NCBI GenBank assembly: GCA_946902875.1
Contig: OX336340.1
Span: 14,399,566 to 14,463,565, forward strand
Direction: 5' to 3'
DNA: 64,000 bases
From: Nematopogon swammerdamellus
Lineage: Eukaryota; Arthropoda; Insecta; Lepidoptera; Adelidae
Below, piece by piece: positions 59,203-64,000 of the stretch (its first letter is position 1; every line of letters begins with the position of its first letter). The notes beneath the pieces are model-generated. The model was not told the DNA's origin. It saw only the letters and a list, made by a program, of their open reading frames with translations, and did no database searches. A program made the translations under genes and the position numbers.

Positions 59203-60280
59203 GTAGTCATATCTCTATATGTATGGTATATATGTAGGTGAAGAACAAATCCATAACAAAAAATCCTGAGTCAAAAAAGTTATAGGTATTGAAATAAATA
59301 TTTAACTAAACAGTATCAGTAACTCGAAAGTATCACAACAGAAGATGCACTCAAAAGAAATTCCCGCCGCAATATGTACACACGACTGCATTCATTTCTC
59401 ACACTTTAGGAACCTTGTCAAATTAACATTCACTCATTACCCCTACAAAATTATACAAATAATCAAATATTTTATTTCGACAGGGTTCCTGAAGTGTGAA
59501 AAATGAGTGCTGTCGTCTGTACCGCCAAGATGAGACGACAGTTTCACTGTAAGGTCACAAGAGAAGTAAGAACGAAATGCATACGTCGCGTCGCGTCGGA
59601 GTGGCTCATTGTTGGTAGATAGCATTAAGGAAACGTGTGCAGCCACCGAGGCCTTTGTGCGAGATATGAAGTCAGCACCCGCCTCTAATCCAATCCGCCC
59701 AGACGAGCCCCGAGCGTCGCGTGGGCGGCGGCGGAGGCAGCAGCAGGGCGGGCGCAATCGCTTTAGAATCTTCTGTCTGAATAAAGCCGATTTAACCTTG
59801 CCGAAAATTGCTACACGAAAGTGTATATCGTCGCGACAGAACAATCATTGTTCGGAATCTTCAGTTTCTCATAATTGAAATTTCAAGGATCGTTTGCATT
59901 GCAAGGTACTTTGCCGTTCAATATTTTCAACATTTACAATAGTCGTGTAAACATTCATTAAATCAACTAACGTGTCATTGCGTCGATACTCTTACGAGCT
60001 CCTTTATTTTATTATTACGTTAAACTAATGGTGCCGTTGAAGTCCGAACGAAATTAACACGACAATACCGTTGCGACAAATATTCATAAATGTGAACTCT
60101 GCTCTATAGTTATGATATGAACATAATAGGATGGTTGGTTAGAGAGAGACTGAATGAGCATAATATTTCAGTCACATTGACTTAACTTCTGTTAACCTGA
60201 CCGTACTCCACCTGCCCCAAGGAACTGATTATTAGACATTGGCATCGCTGCCTACTCCGTTACTGCTGTACATGCAAGTC
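59203..60280. other. No gene seen; GC-rich patch
   Basis: Bases 59640-59760 are GC-rich and open on the + strand (…DMKSAPASNPIRPDEPRASR…), but no splice sites or family likeness support an exon. Confidence 0.3.
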
Positions 60281-60289
60281 AGCCAGGTG

Positions 60290-60565
60290 TGTATGCGTCC
60301 ACTGTTGGACACACGCCTCTCTAATTTTCCTTCAGTCCTCAAGGTCTTTGGTCTTTAAGCGGTAAGGAATCACTGCTTTCCGCCGACGCACTTGATGTCG
60401 TCGTCCCACCTGGCTGGTTCTCTTCCCACACTCAGTTTTCCTGTCCACAGCCGCCAGTGTAGGACGCGGTTACTCCAACAGTCGTCGTCTCTTCGGCTGA
60501 CTCGACCCACTTCAGAGTCCACGTTTCGCCCCCGTACGTTCGTGATAACTGGGAGGACGCACTGG
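60290..60565 (-). pseudogene. LINE RT C-terminal fragment
   Basis: The minus strand reads the …W(R/L)…TGKLSVGREPARWDDDIK tail motif, paralogous to 27235-27480. Confidence 0.7.
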
Positions 60566-61049
60566 TCATGAGTGCGGATCTTTAAATTTTGCGAAAGGTC
60601 AGACCTCAGGGCGAAATTTAACAGTCCATAGTCAGCCCAAACCAGTAATGTTTTTGATCAATTACCCTATCTTGATTTCGCAAAAAACAACCTCTTTAAA
60701 TTTTATGATATTATATGAAATTCTATTTAATACCAGTGTTCGGTGGAACCAATTGGTGGAACAATTTGTGGAGGACTCCGAAATACGCAGCTATATGAAA
60801 ATAAAAATAAGCATATATGTCTCTTTCAAAATGTCTTACTATAATTTCAAATTTCTAATAAGTATGAATAAGAGAACTCTCACGAAAATGTATACATTTT
60901 GACAAAATACTGAAAAACAGATTTTTTTTTTCATTTCTTACAAAAATAACCGTTTTTAACGTTGATCCACTAATTAATTACAAATAATTTACTTAGTCGT
61001 CGTTAGTCTATCTATACTCATACATGCTTGCCCATCTATTTCCTCCCAA

Positions 61050-61205
61050 GTATACCCTGGGGTTTTTAAAAAGGGTCGTGACAAGTACTTTGTCAGTCCG
61101 GCATGTCATTCGTAATTCCCGTGAATCACAGAATGTCCATGGGCATCTTTAGACACCTTCTCTTAGGTGCAACGATACTGCATGTCCTTCTTTCCATAAA
61201 AAATC
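61050..61205 (+). repeat. LINE 3' end, + strand
   Basis: AAGTATACCCTGGGGTTTTT, CACAGAATGTCCATGGGCAT and an A-run match the copies at 32895 and 50822. Confidence 0.68.
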
Positions 61206-61209
61206 CTGA

Positions 61210-62300
61210 GGTAATTATCTCGTAATATTCAGAAACAGCAATCACTGAAACAGTAACCAGAGATTTCACATAAAAAAATAAAAATAATTCCTACCTAACT
61301 ATAATTATATAAACTACTACTGCTTATGTTTTAATTTAAAATATTTATCTGACCTCACCAACAAACTTTAAGCGAAGGAAGATGTGCCTCCATTGCCGTC
61401 GCCCACTACACGCTCCTACCGCTACAAACGTCTCATAATTATTATATATTTTTTCTGTACACCAAATGCACCTGAAAGTAGCATGGAATGTCGGCCGGCA
61501 CGCGATGCGCCCCCGCTCGAACTAGGTCGCTCGTCTGAGAGTTTCGACAACGCCTTCTTAACGGACATTTCATTTACCGACAACAATTCAACACTCATTC
61601 AGCACTCATTCAATCATTTTGTTAATATTTTTGAAATAAAAAATCTACGCTATTTTACACAGCACATGTCGTAATGCAATAGGACCGTATTATGAAGACT
61701 AAATATAGGCCAAGAGATGCCATTTAACTAAAGGTAAACCTTTTATCTTAGCATGAGTTCACCGAATTAATTATCTATGTGGTCTTTACCGTGGAGTGAC
61801 GTGAGTTGTTCAAGGCATAAAACTCTAACTCTGCATATCCAGACGAGTTCAATATTCCTATAGCATAGTAACATATAGTGTATAGTATGTTATGCACGTA
61901 AGTACTTATTTAATAATTAGGTAGTAGATTGAAAATATGCATAGACCACGATTTATATTTCAACCTTCATCCAACCTTCAACAAAAACAGCTAAGTGCCT
62001 AATAATTTTTGCATGAATTCAGCGGTTAATGCATTTGAGTACCCATATATTTGCATGCACACCATTCATCACCCATTACACGTACACGGTAAATTATAAA
62101 TAACTTCTATACATTGTTTTGTATTTTATGAGCAATTCCAAATTAATGAATTATCGAATAGGTTCAACTTTATTATTCATATAAATAAATTTCCTCAACG
62201 TTTCCTTTGACAATTATGCACATTGCACAATATGTGGTTCCAACATTAAGTAAAATAAAACGAGCGAAGCCAATGAAGATGCTGAGGTTAGTGCATTTGG
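61210..62300. other. No gene seen
   Basis: AT-rich DNA. Bases 61480-61560 are somewhat GC-rich and open on the + strand but lack acceptor and donor sites. Confidence 0.3.
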
Positions 62301-62308
62301 TCTTGCAG

Positions 62309-62400
62309 CACAGCGTGAAACATCACCCGCACCGATACGGCGCCCAGCGCTCGCAGAGTCTGAACCGCGGGCACTCGTTGTCGCGCGCCGATGGCACCTG
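62309..62400 (+). CDS. Candidate exon upstream of sif
   Basis: The acceptor TTGGTCTTGCAG ends at 62308. The frame then reads HSVKHHPHRYGAQRSQSLNR and GHSLSRADGT up to a donor GTGACA at 62401 (phase 2); a second donor GTAATC is at 62421. The CG-rich codons stand out from AT-rich flanks. It could be an N-terminal or 5' UTR exon of sif; an acceptor GTGCAG at 63657-63662 would join it in frame. I cannot match it to a known protein. Confidence 0.4.
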
Positions 62401-62574
62401 GTGACACCACGGGACCGCTGGTAATCCTACATTTTTTTCTTCAAATATTTTTACTTTTAGAAAACAATAATTCCTCAATTTGTTCTGTGTAAAACAGTGG
62501 CCCCTTCCCATACTTTACCAGTTACATTACAGAAGAGTAAGGAAGCCAGGCGGTCGATCGCTGTTCTGTGACTA

Positions 62575-62745
62575 GATGGTAGGATGAAACACGTCTATAT
62601 GCCTCTCATCACTGTATGAAAGTCGGTCAAAACAGCTATGAAAAAAAGTTCGTATTTTCCGTCAGCTCAGTGTAACCGACACGACCACGAGGGTAGCATA
62701 GATAGATAGAAAGAAATTCTTTATTGCACACCAAACAATATACGC
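62575..62745 (+). repeat. SINE mid-part and TCTTTATTGCACACC end
   Basis: GAAAGTCGGTCAAAACAGCT and TATTTTCCGTCAGCTCAGTG match the SINE body; a (GATA)n stretch and a TTCTTTATTGCACACC phrase follow. Confidence 0.5.
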
Positions 62746-63684
62746 CAGTGTATTTAGTAAATAACCCAAAAATTTCAAATATTTTTTTTATTTTGTTGCT
62801 CATTCGAAAGGGTCTTCGACGGAGACCTTTACCCTGAATTTACGCATTGGTCAAATTGTCACTTCCGCCGCCAACTAGTCTATAAAAAGTTATACTCTCC
62901 GATGTACTGGAAAAAAGTTATCAGCGTCCAAAGTTGAAAGTACTTTGTCAAAAGTTCTTTTCGCCCGGTTTATCTACGCGTAGCTCTTTTCCAGTGTATC
63001 TGAGCCCCATATCGACAATTTACTATTTAAACTAGACTCAATTTCCAGTAATTTATACAAAAATCATCCCGATTGGTTGATTTTTCGCCCGCCAATCCAC
63101 GCCCGAAGTTGCATAGTCCGTGTGCACTTAGGAAAATTTTATACGAGAGATCCAAAAATTTCAATTCCATTTTTTATTTTGTTTCTCACTCGAAAAAGAC
63201 TTCGACGCAGAATTCAACGGAGACCTGTTTGATCAAACCCAGGTTTGATTGCTGTGGGATAATTAGAACACCAGAGATGAGCAGTTGAAAAACAAAAAAT
63301 CCAAGATGGCGGCAGAAAGGGAAATTTTACTAACATGCGCAAATTCAGGTTTAAGGTCTCCGCCGACGACCTTTTCGAATCAGCAACAAACAGACGAACA
63401 ATATACATATATGTACCATAAATAATACACAGAGAAACAAAAGAATAACGGCGTGCAAATGCGGACTGCAAACACTGGCTGAACCACCTACTAGATAGTT
63501 CCGACAGCAACGTTGTGTAATTGTTCTATAATCTAATGATACTGGGCTAACATTATTGCAATCTGTTGGCAATTGAGTCTAGATAAAACTCACATCAGCG
63601 AACATTTTCGATGGTAACACTATATTACTAATTGGTGTTCAAGGCGGCATAGTGACGTGCAGCGAGTGCGGGCAGCGCGGCGTG

Positions 63685-63791
63685 ATGGGCAACAAGCTGT
63701 CCTGCTCGTGTGCGCCTCTCCTCCGCAAGGCGTACCGCTACGAGGACAGTCCGTGGCAAGCCAGCCGCCGGCGGGACGGACATCTCCTACG
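63685..63791 (+). CDS. sif: still life (Tiam1-type Rac GEF), first conserved coding exon
   Basis: The ATG at 63685 begins MGNKLSCSCAPLLRKAYR and continues YEDSPWQASRRRDGHLL, then two bases of an Arg codon before donor GTCAGT at 63792. This is the N-terminus I know from insect still life SIF type 1; the next exon, outside the window, should start the WH1/EVH1-like domain. MGNKLS fits N-myristoylation and the CSC cysteines fit palmitoylation, so the protein should sit at membranes. Sif is a guanine exchange factor for Rac acting at synapses. The frame is open upstream of the ATG (CSECGQRGV), so an upstream exon may be joined here. The part from 63738 on is duplicated at 63915. Confidence 0.85.
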
Positions 63792-64000
63792 GTCAGTTCC
63801 ACCTTTGTACCATCCGCGGGTAGCGGGGAGCGATGGCAAATGCTTATTCTCCTCGCATACGATGTCTATCTGCAACTACGACTACTGCGACTACAACTGC
63901 GACTACAACTGCGACTACGAGGACAGTCCGTGGCAAGCCAGCCGCCGGCGGGACGGACATCTCCTACGGTCAGTTCCACCTTTGTACCATCCGCGGGTAG
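63738..64000 (+). repeat. 86-bp direct duplication of the sif exon end and donor
   Basis: Bases 63738-63823 and 63915-64000 look identical, offset by 177 (59 codons). The copy includes YEDSPWQASRRRDGHLL and the donor. The spacer ends with a 12-base repeat (CTGCGACTACAA)n. The second copy reaches the window edge and may extend further. Confidence 0.92.
63862..63968 (+). CDS. Possible alternative sif first exon made by the duplication
   Basis: An ATG at 63862 is in frame with the duplicated exon end: MSICNYDYCDYNCDYNCD followed by YEDSPWQASRRRDGHLL and the same phase-2 donor at 63969. Its length is 107 bases, exactly that of the true exon. The new N-terminus is Tyr/Asp/Cys-rich, arises from the 12-base repeat and lacks the myristoylation motif. 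Whether it is transcribed is unknown; assembly error is possible. Confidence 0.35.

Noticed and set aside
63620..63802. 60-codon ORF antisense to the sif exon
   Set aside because: It is the complement of the conserved sif coding exon.

Overview
The window is nuclear DNA of an insect, almost certainly a moth or butterfly (Lepidoptera). The evidence is AT-rich intergenic DNA with sharp CpG-rich patches, introns of several kilobases, and dense repeat families of lepidopteran type (RTE and CR1/jockey-like LINEs, tRNA-headed SINEs, mariner and hAT elements, palindromic MITEs). Only two conserved genes can be identified, both on the + strand.

Gene 1 is lin-28 (about 15.89-27.11 kb plus 3' UTR). 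Four coding exons, in consistent phase, encode a split cold-shock domain, a basic linker, two CCHC zinc knuckles and a short Ser/Gly-rich tail; the N-terminal start exon is not securely found. About 2.75 kb after the stop lies an 11-base perfect complement to the let-7 5' end with a second seed match close by, suggesting the classic let-7/lin-28 loop. Gene 2, at the right edge, is the first conserved coding exon of still life (sif), a Tiam1-type Rac GEF. Its 3' half and splice donor are duplicated 177 bp downstream behind a second in-frame ATG, which could give an alternative N-terminus.

Layout: 0-3 kb, dead RTE LINE on the minus strand; 3.3-6.0 kb, a non-autonomous element inflated by about 29 copies of a 68-bp repeat; 6-15.8 kb, CpG patches, a palindromic MITE and nested LINE debris; 15.9-27.1 kb, lin-28 with introns holding a long foldback, a nearly intact LINE with one frameshift, and a hAT element with a dead mariner near its centre; 27-31 kb, lin-28 3' flank; 31-62 kb, gene-poor DNA with MITEs, SINEs, LINE ends, several CpG islands (the largest at 44.3-45.3 kb with a well-placed ATG), a second 68-bp repeat locus, a 1.9-kb foldback with a 310-bp higher-order repeat, and a mariner inserted next to a SINE; 62.3-64 kb, sif 5' exons.

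lin-28 and sif probably do not act in one pathway; they are neighbours. The other recurring theme is a probable RTE LINE/SINE partnership: a SINE with a tRNA-like head and a 5S rRNA-like body shares its 3' tail with the RTE copy at the left edge. Gene and repeat identities come from reading translations and motifs by eye; no database search was run.
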